A stretch of DNA of 23,091 bases, from contig CAYFMF010000027.1 in assembly GCA_964344135.1 (NCBI GenBank), forward strand, positions 1 to 23,091, given 5' to 3'. Of this stretch, positions 1-6,683 are shown piece by piece. The position numbers and the translations under genes were made by a program. The notes under the pieces are model-generated. The model saw nothing but the letters and a program-made list of their open reading frames with translations. It ran no database searches and was not told the DNA's origin. The DNA is from Thiopontia sp964344135 (GTDB lineage Bacteria; Pseudomonadota; Gammaproteobacteria; GCF-002020875). Position 1 is the stretch's first letter. Each line of letters begins with the position of its first letter.

Positions 1-1341
1 TCACTTTCCAATACAGAAGGAGGAGAAGATCTTCCCCAGCAGGTCATCACTGGTGAACACCCCGGTAATTTCGGAGAGCGCCTCCTGGGCATGACGCAGC
101 TCCTCGGCCAGCAGTTCACCCGCATGGTACACATCCAGCTGTTTTCTCCCCTGCTCCAGCGCACAACGGGCCTGCTGCAGCGCCTCCAGGTGGCGCCTTC
201 TGGCAAGGAAGGTCCCCTCCCCACCACTCTGATAGCCCGCCACCTCCTTGAGGAAGGCTCGCAACTGCTGGATACCGCTGCCCGTCTCCGATGAGATTGC
301 CAGCTCACCCCCCTGCTGAAGCCCCGGCTCTCTGCCGGTCAGGTCGATCTTGGTACGGACAATGGTGGCCGGTATCTGCTCGATCTGCTGCAGGGTCTGT
401 CGCTCCTCCTCGGTAATCCCCTGCTGGTCATCGACCAATAGCAACACCCGGTCCGCCCGCTCGATCTCCTGCCAGGCGCGCCGTATCCCCTCCTGCTCCA
501 CCCGATCCTCACTCTTCCGCAGCCCGGCCGTGTCGATGATATGGATAGGCAGTCCGTCGATATCGATCTTCTCCTTCAGGAGGTCTCGCGTGGTGCCCGG
601 TATTTCGGTGACAATCGCAGACTCCTTCCCCGCCAGCAGATTGAGCAGGCTGGACTTTCCGGCATTGGGACGACCCGCAATCACCAGGGTCATCCCCTCC
701 TGCAGCAATACCCCCTCACGAGCACTCTCAACCACACGTTCCAACTGCTCGATGATCCCCTGCAGGCGGCTGGCAACATCCCCCTCCTGCAGGAAATCGA
801 TCTCCTCCTCCGGAAAATCCATCGAGGACTCCACATAGATGCGCAACTCCGTCACCGCATCAACCAGCCGGTGAACCTCTCTGGAGAAGAGACCCTGAAG
901 CGAGCGTACCGCAGAGCGGGCTGCCTGCTCCGAGGCGCTATCAATCAGGTCGGCAATGGCCTCTGCCTGTACCAGATCCATCTTGTTGTTGAGGAAGGCA
1001 CGTTCTGAAAACTCCCCAGGCCGTGCTGCACGTGCACCCAGAGAGAGCACCCTGCGCATGAGCCGGTCCATTACAACCGGTCCACCATGGGCCTGCAGCT
1101 CGAGAACATCCTCGCCGGTAAATGAGTTGGGGTTGGGAAAGAAGATGGCAAGCCCCTGATCAATCGGTTCACCATTTTCATCGAGAAAATCGAGCAGCTC
1201 TGCCACTCTGGGTGCCGGAACCCTGCTCAGAACAGATTTGGCAATGGACCGGGAGAGCGGCCCTGATACCCTGAGAATTCCTACTCCACCACGGCCACTG
1301 GCAGTTGCCTGGGCGCAGATGGTTTCGTCAGGGGTTGGCAA
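1..1341 (-). CDS. mnmE: MnmE, tRNA U34 modification GTPase
   Basis: Complete 446-residue MnmE (TrmE). With MnmG, which is not in the window, this family makes the aminomethyl/carboxymethylaminomethyl group at wobble U34 of certain tRNAs, using GTP hydrolysis and tetrahydrofolate. Seen: an N-terminal folate-binding domain (about 1-115), helical segments, and an inserted G domain with the P-loop GRPNAGKSS (223-231), GTTRD (249-253), DTAG (270-273), and TKID (330-333) where NKxD is usual. It ends in the family signature FCIGK (442-446), so the right-hand catalytic Cys is present. The start is TTG: it lies in the same frame as yidC, one codon after the yidC stop, so no upstream start is possible, and the N-terminus aligns with the family here. 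It is the last gene of the minus-strand rpmH-rnpA-yidC-mnmE run and is probably translationally coupled to yidC. Confidence 0.97.
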   Translation of the reverse strand: MPTPDETICAQATASGRGGVGILRVSGPLSRSIAKSVLSRVPAPRVAELLDFLDENGEPIDQGLAIFFPNPNSFTGEDVLELQAHGGPVVMDRLMRRVLSLGARAARPGEFSERAFLNNKMDLVQAEAIADLIDSASEQAARSAVRSLQGLFSREVHRLVDAVTELRIYVESSMDFPEEEIDFLQEGDVASRLQGIIEQLERVVESAREGVLLQEGMTLVIAGRPNAGKSSLLNLLAGKESAIVTEIPGTTRDLLKEKIDIDGLPIHIIDTAGLRKSEDRVEQEGIRRAWQEIERADRVLLLVDDQQGITEEERQTLQQIEQIPATIVRTKIDLTGREPGLQQGGELAISSETGSGIQQLRAFLKEVAGYQSGGEGTFLARRRHLEALQQARCALEQGRKQLDVYHAGELLAEELRHAQEALSEITGVFTSDDLLGKIFSSFCIGK

Positions 1342-1344
1342 TGA

Positions 1345-3033
1345 TCAGCTGCTCTCGATCTTCTTGGTGATCACCCACTGCTGGGCAATGGAGATGATGT
1401 TGTTGACCACCCAGTAGAGCACCAGCCCTGCAGGGAAGAAGGCAAAGAATACGGTAAAGATGATCGGCAGGATCATCATCACCTTCTGCTGGATCGGATC
1501 AATCGGTGCCGGGTTGAGCTTCTGCTGAATCACCATGGAGGCCCCCATGATCAGCGGCAGGATATAGTAGGGGTCCTTGGCAGAGAGGTCCTGAATCCAG
1601 AGCATGAACGGCGCCTGCCGGATCTCGACGCTCTCCAGCAGTACCCAGTAGAGGGCGATAAAGACCGGAATCTGTACCAGAATCGGCAGGCAGCCCCCCA
1701 TTGGATTGACCTTCTCCTCACGGTAGATCTTCATCATCGCCTCATTCATCTTCTGGCGATCATCGCCGTAACGCTCCTTCAGTGAGGCAAGACGCGGGGA
1801 GAGCTTGCGCATCCGCGCCATGGAGCGATAGCTGGTCTCCGACAGCTTGAAGAAGACCAGCTTGATCAGAACGGTGAGCAGTATGATGGAGAGGCCCCAG
1901 TTGCTGACCAGATCCTGAATCTGGTTCAGAATCCAGAACAGTGGCTGCGAGAGGAAGGTGAGCCACCCATAGTCCACTGTAAGCTCCAGCCCCTCAGCCA
2001 GCTGCTCCAGACGGTCCTGATCCTTCGGCCCCACATAGAGCTGAAGCGAGAGATTACCACTCTCGCCGGCAGGAACGGAGAGTGCCGGCAACATGGTACC
2101 GATGGCATATCGACCCCGTACGGGCTGATAGGTATAGATTGTTGGGCTCTGGCCGGTATGTGGTATGACAGCCCCAAGGAAGTAGTGCTGAATCATCGCC
2201 ACCCACCCCTTCTCTGTGGAGCGGGTCATTGGAGATTCCGCCATCTCCTCAAAGTCAATCTTCTGGAAAAGCTCCTCGCTGGTGTAGGCAACACCTCCTG
2301 TATAGGTGTAGATGAAGCTGTTCTCGGCCTCAGGCGCCTTGTCACTCCTCAGTAGCTGCGCATAGGCACCACCCTTCCACTCGCGGGAACCACTGTTGGT
2401 TACCTGGTACTCAACATCGATCGTGTAGCTGTTGCGATAGAAGCGGTAGATCTTGGTGATCTCAACCCCATTGGCCTCATCACGCCACACCATCGGCACC
2501 AGCAACTCACTCTCACCCTCGGAAAGAACAAAATGGTTCCGCTCTGCGGTGTAGAGGCTCTGGTGGCTGGGGTAACTCCCCTCCTCTGTACCCTGTGCAC
2601 CCTTGATTCCGGACTGGGTAATGAAGAAGGGCTCACTCTCACCCATCAACCTGAACGGGATCTCCCTGTGGTCCGAATCCTGTCCGTGTTGCAGCAGCTC
2701 TACCTGTCTCAGGTCGCCCCCTTCCGTGTTGAGCACAACACGCAGCAGATCAGTCTCAATCTCTATGGGCTCACCAGCAGCCCGGGGTTCAACCGTGGCA
2801 ACGACAGCCGGCTCTCCGCCCTCCCCTGCCTCGGGAACCGCTACACCGGGAACCCCGCTGGAGATGTTGCCAGTAACAGTCGGTGTCGGCAGCGCTGGAG
2901 TGGATGGCCGTTCAACCGTAGCCTGTTGGGTTTGTGGAATCTGTTTGGCGCCATGGTCCAGTTGCCATGCATCCCACAACATCAGTGAGATAAATGAGAG
3001 TGCAACAAAGAGGAGGAGTCTCTGGGTATCCAT
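1345..3033 (-). CDS. yidC: YidC, inner-membrane protein insertase
   Basis: YidC/Oxa1-family insertase that places and folds inner-membrane proteins alone or with SecYEG. It has 562 residues, within the usual size for Gram-negative YidC. Seen: an N-terminal membrane anchor (about 5-21), a low-complexity Pro/Thr/Gly linker (30-85), a large periplasmic beta domain (about 85-345), then the conserved core with membrane segments near 360-398, 445-470, 488-503 and 515-548. The cytoplasmic hairpin after TM2 carries the family pattern SYRSMARMRKLSPRL, and NPMGGCLPILVQIPVF (443-458) is another core hallmark. The TM2 groove position that is Arg in E. coli appears to be Lys391; by family knowledge Lys also occurs there. 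It starts 21 nt after rnpA. The small gene yidD, often found between them, is absent. Confidence 0.97.
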   Translation of the reverse strand: MDTQRLLLFVALSFISLMLWDAWQLDHGAKQIPQTQQATVERPSTPALPTPTVTGNISSGVPGVAVPEAGEGGEPAVVATVEPRAAGEPIEIETDLLRVVLNTEGGDLRQVELLQHGQDSDHREIPFRLMGESEPFFITQSGIKGAQGTEEGSYPSHQSLYTAERNHFVLSEGESELLVPMVWRDEANGVEITKIYRFYRNSYTIDVEYQVTNSGSREWKGGAYAQLLRSDKAPEAENSFIYTYTGGVAYTSEELFQKIDFEEMAESPMTRSTEKGWVAMIQHYFLGAVIPHTGQSPTIYTYQPVRGRYAIGTMLPALSVPAGESGNLSLQLYVGPKDQDRLEQLAEGLELTVDYGWLTFLSQPLFWILNQIQDLVSNWGLSIILLTVLIKLVFFKLSETSYRSMARMRKLSPRLASLKERYGDDRQKMNEAMMKIYREEKVNPMGGCLPILVQIPVFIALYWVLLESVEIRQAPFMLWIQDLSAKDPYYILPLIMGASMVIQQKLNPAPIDPIQQKVMMILPIIFTVFFAFFPAGLVLYWVVNNIISIAQQWVITKKIESS

Positions 3034-3054
3034 AATGGTCGAATCTTCTGTCGG

Positions 3055-3411
3055 TTATCTGTTTTTCAAGCCGGCTATTTTAACGAAAAGAGCATCCACT
3101 CTGCGACGGATTTGTGTCTTGTCCAGGCCCGAAGCACCCGCGCGACAGAGAACCACCAGATCCAGCCCTGACAACTGCTCCTGAAGCACCCTGAAGGACT
3201 CTCTGGAGACCCTTTTGACGCGATTGCGATCCACTGCACGGCGCAGCTGCTTTTTCGCAATTGCAAGGCCAAGGCGTGCATGGTTCAGGCCATTCCCTCT
3301 TGCAAGAACAAGAAATGCATCATCCCCCGCCTTGCAACAGCTATCCTCAAATACCTGGCTGAAGTCTGATGCTGTCAGCAGGCGTCGACCGGAAGCGAAG
3401 GAGAACCCCAT
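3055..3411 (-). CDS. rnpA: RNase P protein subunit
   Basis: Protein component (C5) of ribonuclease P, which helps the catalytic RNA process tRNA 5' ends. It has 118 residues, the normal size. Seen: the family N-terminus FASGRRLLTASDF and the RNR signature RNRVKR (62-67) within AVDRNRVKRVSRESFR, plus abundant Arg/Lys for RNA binding. The ATG lies only about 10 nt beyond the T-tract of an intrinsic terminator, so rnpA is read mainly by transcripts that pass through that terminator. The nearest purine-rich element, AAAGG, abuts the ATG, so the ribosome-binding site looks poor. Both facts suggest it is made at a far lower level than ribosomal protein L34 from the same transcript. Confidence 0.96.
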   Translation of the reverse strand: MGFSFASGRRLLTASDFSQVFEDSCCKAGDDAFLVLARGNGLNHARLGLAIAKKQLRRAVDRNRVKRVSRESFRVLQEQLSGLDLVVLCRAGASGLDKTQIRRRVDALFVKIAGLKNR

Positions 3412-3421
3412 CCTTTAACAG

Positions 3422-3448
3422 AAAAAAAGAGGTGCTGAACAGCACCTC
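3422..3448 (-). terminator. Intrinsic terminator/attenuator between rpmH and rnpA
   Basis: Read on the minus strand, the sequence is a perfect 8-bp stem GAGGTGCT / AGCACCTC with a GTTC loop (3429-3448), followed directly by seven T residues (3428-3422). It sits 28 nt after the rpmH stop and 10 nt before the rnpA start. A partial terminator here would separate high L34 output from low RNase P protein output, a known regulatory theme for this operon. Confidence 0.88.
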
Positions 3449-3476
3449 CCTCTTTCGTCCAGAGTGTTGTATGCGG

Positions 3477-3611
3477 TCAGGCAGCCAGACGTGCACGACC
3501 CTTTGCCCGGCGGGCATTCAAGATCTTGCGACCGGACTTGGTCTTCATCCTTGCACGGAAACCGTGTGTGCGCTTGCGCTTCAGTACACTAGGTTGAAAT
3601 GTACGCTTCAT
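3477..3611 (-). CDS. rpmH: 50S ribosomal protein L34
   Basis: Short 44-residue gene. The minus-strand ATG at 3611 gives MKRTFQPSVLKRKRTHGF and so on, ending KGRARLAA, the classic L34 sequence, followed by TGA. L34 is a small, highly basic large-subunit ribosomal protein. An AAGG element about 9 nt before the ATG serves as ribosome-binding site. It is the first gene of the minus-strand rpmH-rnpA-yidC-mnmE run and is divergent from dnaA. Confidence 0.98.
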   Translation of the reverse strand: MKRTFQPSVLKRKRTHGFRARMKTKSGRKILNARRAKGRARLAA

Positions 3612-3680
3612 GACTCTTCACCTTATGATATCTATGTCCATGTTGGATGGGAGCTGTCGACCCATCTCAGAGAACCGCGA

Positions 3681-3709
3681 ACTTTACTACTCAAACGGCA
3701 ATAAATCAA
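3681..3709 (-). promoter_or_regulatory. Candidate sigma-70 promoter of rpmH
   Basis: Minus-strand TTGATT (3709-3704), a 17-nt spacer, then TAAAGT (3686-3681). Each hexamer matches four of six consensus bases and the spacing is ideal. It would start transcription roughly 65 nt upstream of the rpmH ATG. Called by eye only. Confidence 0.4.
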
Positions 3710-3778
3710 TCACTAAAGAGTGATCCGGGCAGGTTTTACAGGCGAGGCCCAAAGGTGTCTGAATTTGTGGCAAACAAC

Positions 3779-3787
3779 TGTGGATAA
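3779..3787 (-). promoter_or_regulatory. Perfect DnaA box upstream of dnaA
   Basis: TGTGGATAA on the plus strand is the exact complement of the DnaA box TTATCCACA. It overlaps the -35 element of the likely dnaA promoter, the position expected for DnaA to repress its own gene. Confidence 0.85.
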
Positions 3788-3809
3788 CTTTTTCTCTTGG
3801 GGCTACAAT
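3781..3809 (+). promoter_or_regulatory. Candidate sigma-70 promoter of dnaA
   Basis: TGGATA (3781-3786, four of six -35 bases), a 17-nt spacer and TACAAT (3804-3809, five of six -10 bases). Predicted start is near 3816, leaving a leader of about 150 nt. The -35 lies inside the DnaA box, consistent with autoregulation. Confidence 0.5.
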
Positions 3810-3953
3810 CGAGTGCTATTCGGGGGGCTGAATTCGTATGGTTTTCACCATGACGAGACCTGTCGTCTAATAGATTACTTTTCAGTTTATTCCTTCGTAA
3901 ACATTGGGTTAAGTCCGTTTTTGGCTGATCAAATGGTTACCTGGAGAAGCATC

Positions 3954-3970
3954 AAGGAGGATGTACGGTG
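3954..3970 (+). promoter_or_regulatory. Ribosome-binding site that fixes the dnaA GTG start
   Basis: AAGGAGG at 3954-3960 is a near-ideal Shine-Dalgarno sequence. The ATG directly touching it (3961) is out of frame and too close. The GTG at 3968, seven nt further on, is in frame with DnaA and at optimal spacing, so it is the start. Confidence 0.85.
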
Positions 3971-5287
3971 GGTGCAGTCTGGTCACGCTGTCTGGAGGTC
4001 ATGGGCAATGAGCTCCCTGATGAGGAGATTAATGCCTGGATACGCCCTCTTCATGCGGCAGAAAATGCGGAGCTCGTTGAGCTTTTTGCCCCCAATGGGT
4101 TGATTCTGGACCATGTTACCGACCACTACCTGCCTCTGATCAGAGAGACTATAAGGCTGGTTGATGACAAGGAGCGTGATGTCGCTCTCTATGTTGGGAT
4201 GACCCCAAACCCCTCTCCCACCCCCTCATCCACGCGTACAACGGAACCCCCTCTTCCCGACCATTTTGAAAACAACCTCAACCCGTTTTTTACCTTTGAG
4301 AACTTTGTTGAGGGAAAAACGACCCAGCTCGCCCACGCGGCAGCAAAACAGGTTGCCGATAATCCAGGGGGTGGCTACAACCCCCTCTTCATCTACGGCT
4401 CAACCGGCCTCGGTAAAACCCATCTGATGCATGCCATCGGGCACTACCTGCTGAAAAAGAACCCCTCCAGCCGGATTCTCTACATCCGCTCACAGAATTT
4501 TGTAAATGATATGGTCAGTGCACTGCGCCACCACACCATCGACCAGTTCAAGCGGTACTTCCATAGCCTGGATGTACTGTTGATCGACGACATTCAGTTC
4601 TTTGCTGGCAAATACTCCTCGCAGGAGGAGTTTTTCAACACCTACAATGCACTGCTTGAGGGCAACAAGCAGATTGTTCTCACCAGTGACAAATACCCAA
4701 AAGAGATCGATAAACTTGAGGATCGCCTGAAGTCTCGCTTTGGTGCGGGGTTGACCGTTGCTGTAGAGCCTCCCGAACTGGAGACCCGTGTCGCCATCCT
4801 GATGAAGAAAGCGGAACAGATTCCGCTCACTCTTCCCCAGGAGGCGGCTTTTGAGATTGCAAAGCTTGTCAAGTCCAATGTACGGGAGCTTGAGGGTGCC
4901 CTCAACAATGTACGGGCAAATACCCAGCTGACCGGTGAGCCAATCACTCTGGAGACCACACGCGGTGCACTGCGCGATTTGATTGCCGTACACGATCGTC
5001 TGGTCTCGATCGACAATATCCAGAAAACGATCTCGGATTACTACAATGTCTCACTCTCTGACCTCCTCTCAAAGAGTCGATCTCGCTCCATCGCACGACC
5101 TCGGCAGATTGCGATGTGTCTGGCCAAGGAGTTGACCGAGAAGAGCCTGCCGGAGATTGGCAAGGCCTTTGGGGGGAGAGACCATACGACAGTGATTCAT
5201 GCCTGCAAGAAAATCAATGAGTTGTGTGATAGTGACTCCAGAACCAGCGATGATTACAAAAACCTGCGCAGAAGGTTGAGTGCATGA
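3968..5287 (+). CDS. dnaA: DnaA, chromosomal replication initiator
   Basis: AAA+ initiator that binds DnaA boxes and opens the origin. Length 439 residues, slightly short because linker domain II (about 76-104, Pro/Thr/Ser-rich) is compact. Seen: domain I (VWSRCLEVMGNELPDEEINAWIRPL), Walker A GSTGLGKTH (144-152), Walker B LLIDDIQF (204-211), sensor 1 LTSDKYP (238-244), the arginine-finger region RLKSRFGAG (253-261), sensor 2 NVRELEGALN (304-313), and the domain IV DNA-binding signature GGRDHTTVIHACKKI (402-416). Starts at GTG with a strong AAGGAGG site. It is followed by an origin-like spacer and dnaN. An overlapping DnaA box at its promoter implies autorepression. Confidence 0.98.
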   Translation: MGAVWSRCLEVMGNELPDEEINAWIRPLHAAENAELVELFAPNGLILDHVTDHYLPLIRETIRLVDDKERDVALYVGMTPNPSPTPSSTRTTEPPLPDHFENNLNPFFTFENFVEGKTTQLAHAAAKQVADNPGGGYNPLFIYGSTGLGKTHLMHAIGHYLLKKNPSSRILYIRSQNFVNDMVSALRHHTIDQFKRYFHSLDVLLIDDIQFFAGKYSSQEEFFNTYNALLEGNKQIVLTSDKYPKEIDKLEDRLKSRFGAGLTVAVEPPELETRVAILMKKAEQIPLTLPQEAAFEIAKLVKSNVRELEGALNNVRANTQLTGEPITLETTRGALRDLIAVHDRLVSIDNIQKTISDYYNVSLSDLLSKSRSRSIARPRQIAMCLAKELTEKSLPEIGKAFGGRDHTTVIHACKKINELCDSDSRTSDDYKNLRRRLSA

Positions 5288-5318
5288 TTGTCATGGGTGG
5301 AAAAGTTGTATAGAGCAC

Positions 5319-5327
5319 TGTGGATAA
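5319..5327 (-). promoter_or_regulatory. DnaA box 1 (perfect)
   Basis: TGTGGATAA, the exact complement of TTATCCACA, 32 nt after the dnaA stop. Confidence 0.85.
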
Positions 5328-5365
5328 GATTGGGAGTATTTGAGAATAGCGGTTCTGGCAGAAAG

Positions 5366-5374
5366 TTATCCACA
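5366..5374 (+). promoter_or_regulatory. DnaA box 2 (perfect)
   Basis: Exact TTATCCACA on the plus strand, 38 nt after box 1 and in the opposite orientation. Confidence 0.85.
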
Positions 5375-5378
5375 GGTT

Positions 5379-5396
5379 TGAGACAGTTTTGTCTCA
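5379..5396. repeat. Inverted repeat beside DnaA box 2
   Basis: TGAGACA, loop GTTT, TGTCTCA: a perfect 7-bp palindrome. Flanking CAGG and CCTG could extend the stem by four pairs past a two-nt bulge. A second small palindrome, CTGTT-GA-AACAG, follows at 5398-5409. No T-tract follows, so an intrinsic terminator for dnaA is unlikely. It could be a protein-binding site or origin structure. Confidence 0.6.
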
Positions 5397-5454
5397 CCTG
5401 TTGAAACAGTCTGAGATCATTCATAACCAACTGTAAAAAAACAAATAATTGATG

Positions 5455-5463
5455 TTATCAACA
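5455..5463 (+). promoter_or_regulatory. DnaA box 3 (one mismatch)
   Basis: TTATCAACA differs from TTATCCACA at one position. It lies 14 nt upstream of the trio run, where the origin-opening model needs an anchoring box. Confidence 0.6.
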
Positions 5464-5477
5464 CTTTTGCCTAGACA

Positions 5478-5492
5478 CTATTACTACTACTA
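5478..5492. promoter_or_regulatory. DnaA-trio array (predicted unwinding element)
   Basis: Plus strand reads CTA TTA CTA CTA CTA, so the complementary strand is five consecutive 3'-(G/A)AT-5' triplets, the DnaA-trio motif. AT-rich DNA (5493-5520) continues downstream. The motif is known to guide DnaA filament formation on single-stranded DNA in B. subtilis; its role here is inferred. Confidence 0.65.
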
Positions 5493-5536
5493 AATTAAAT
5501 ATAGAACATTTATAGAATAGAGAGAGGAACCTGAAG

Positions 5537-6649
5537 ATGCAATTTTCTATTTCACGGGAAAATCTACTGCAGCCACTACAGTCGATCAGTGGAGCTGTTG
5601 AAAAGAGACAGACGCTCCCTATTCTCTCTCATATCTTTGTTGATGTATCGGATCAGAATGAGCTCACCCTGATCGGAACCGACCTTGAGGTCGAGATCAA
5701 GATCACCCTCCCGCTGGATGAGCAGTCAGAGAGTGGAACAACAACCATACCGGCACGAAAGTTCTTTGACCTCTCAAAGGCGCTTCCTGATCAATCCACC
5801 ATAAAACTGATGGTTGACAACAACCGGGCCACGATACGATCCGGAAGGAGCCGATTCTCTCTCTCGACTCTTCCCGCTGAGGAGTTCCCACGTGTGGATG
5901 AGATCAGCGAGATCGCTGTTATTGATGAGCTCTCCCAGTCGATTTTGAAAAATCTACTGCATAAAAGCCAATTTTCCATGGCGATGCAGGATGTTCGTTA
6001 CTATCTGAATGGACTTCTACTGGAGCTGGAGGGCAATGAACTGCGTCTGGTTGCGACAGACGGCCATCGACTGGCTTTTTGTCGGCGCACCCTGGAGCAG
6101 GATCACGGTGAGAAAAAGCAGGTCATCATCCCGCGCAAGGCGATTCAGGAGTTGATGCGCCTGCTGAATGATGAGGATGATCCGGTTCGTCTGGTTCTCG
6201 GTTCCAACCATCTTCAGGTGGTGCTTGGTGAGCTGACACTGACCACAAAACTTATTGATGGGAGATTCCCGGACTATCAGCGGGTCATACCCAGAGAGGG
6301 GGAGCGTACACTGATCGCCGATAATGAGGCGTTCAGAAGGGCGGTCAGCCGTGTCTCAATCCTCTCCAATGAGAAGTACCGTGGGATTCGTATGGTAATG
6401 AGTGAATCCTCGGTTACGATTCATGCAACCAACCCCGAGCAGGAGGAGGCTGAAGAGGAGCTTTCAGTGCAGTACAGGGGGGAGCCAATGGAGATTGGGT
6501 TCAACTCAGCCTACATGATGGATGCCTTTTCTGTGATTGATGATGCCGAGGTAACCATCTACTTTATTGATGAGAATAGCAGCAGCCTGATCCATACAGA
6601 GAGTGGCCAGGAGGAGTACAAGTTTGTGGTCATGCCGATGAGATTGTAG
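5537..6649 (+). CDS. dnaN: DnaN, DNA polymerase III sliding clamp (beta)
   Basis: Ring-shaped processivity clamp that holds polymerase III and many repair proteins on DNA. It has 370 residues, close to the 366 of E. coli. Seen: the family N-terminus MQFSISRENLLQPLQ, three clamp-fold repeats (about 1-125, 126-250, 251-370), the conserved VRYYLNGLLLEL and LVATDGHRLA segments at the start of the second repeat, and the C-terminal VVMPMRL that forms part of the peptide-binding pocket. An AGAGAGGA element about 7 nt before the ATG is the ribosome-binding site. It lies between the putative origin and recF in the standard dnaA-dnaN-recF-gyrB order. Confidence 0.98.
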   Translation: MQFSISRENLLQPLQSISGAVEKRQTLPILSHIFVDVSDQNELTLIGTDLEVEIKITLPLDEQSESGTTTIPARKFFDLSKALPDQSTIKLMVDNNRATIRSGRSRFSLSTLPAEEFPRVDEISEIAVIDELSQSILKNLLHKSQFSMAMQDVRYYLNGLLLELEGNELRLVATDGHRLAFCRRTLEQDHGEKKQVIIPRKAIQELMRLLNDEDDPVRLVLGSNHLQVVLGELTLTTKLIDGRFPDYQRVIPREGERTLIADNEAFRRAVSRVSILSNEKYRGIRMVMSESSVTIHATNPEQEEAEEELSVQYRGEPMEIGFNSAYMMDAFSVIDDAEVTIYFIDENSSSLIHTESGQEEYKFVVMPMRL

Positions 6650-6683
6650 TGTAACTTATTGAAATATATACATTATTTTATAA

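Larger units (their letters stand above)
3612..3967. other. Divergent rpmH/dnaA intergenic region
   Basis: This 356-nt spacer has no convincing gene. It holds the rpmH promoter candidate, one perfect DnaA box, a dnaA promoter candidate that overlaps the box, and a leader of about 150 nt before the dnaA GTG. It has only one perfect DnaA box and no trio run, so the dnaA-dnaN spacer is the better origin candidate. Confidence 0.7.
5288..5536. other. Probable oriC (dnaA-dnaN spacer)
   Basis: This 249-nt spacer contains two perfect DnaA boxes in opposite orientation, a third with one mismatch, a perfect 7-bp inverted repeat beside the second box, and then an AT-rich stretch beginning with five consecutive DnaA-trio triplets. 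The order boxes, short spacer, trios, AT-rich DNA matches the basal unwinding system described for Bacillus subtilis. Only one GATC occurs, so it does not look like an enterobacterial Dam/SeqA-type origin. A weak dnaN promoter candidate (TTGCCT 5467-5472, 18 nt, TAAATT 5491-5496) overlaps the trios. Confidence 0.75.

Noticed and set aside
3961..4011. ATG touching the AAGGAGG of dnaA, opening a 16-codon frame
   Set aside because: Zero spacing from the Shine-Dalgarno makes initiation unlikely; the site is ideally spaced for the dnaA GTG at 3968.
3720..4103. Open frame across the dnaA leader and 5' end
   Set aside because: No ribosome site or family resemblance; overlaps dnaA in another frame, and spans the dnaA promoter and DnaA box.
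5885..5900. CACGTG core in dnaN, considered as a third parS
   Set aside because: Flanks (TTCCCACGTGTGG) do not match the parS palindrome beyond the core.
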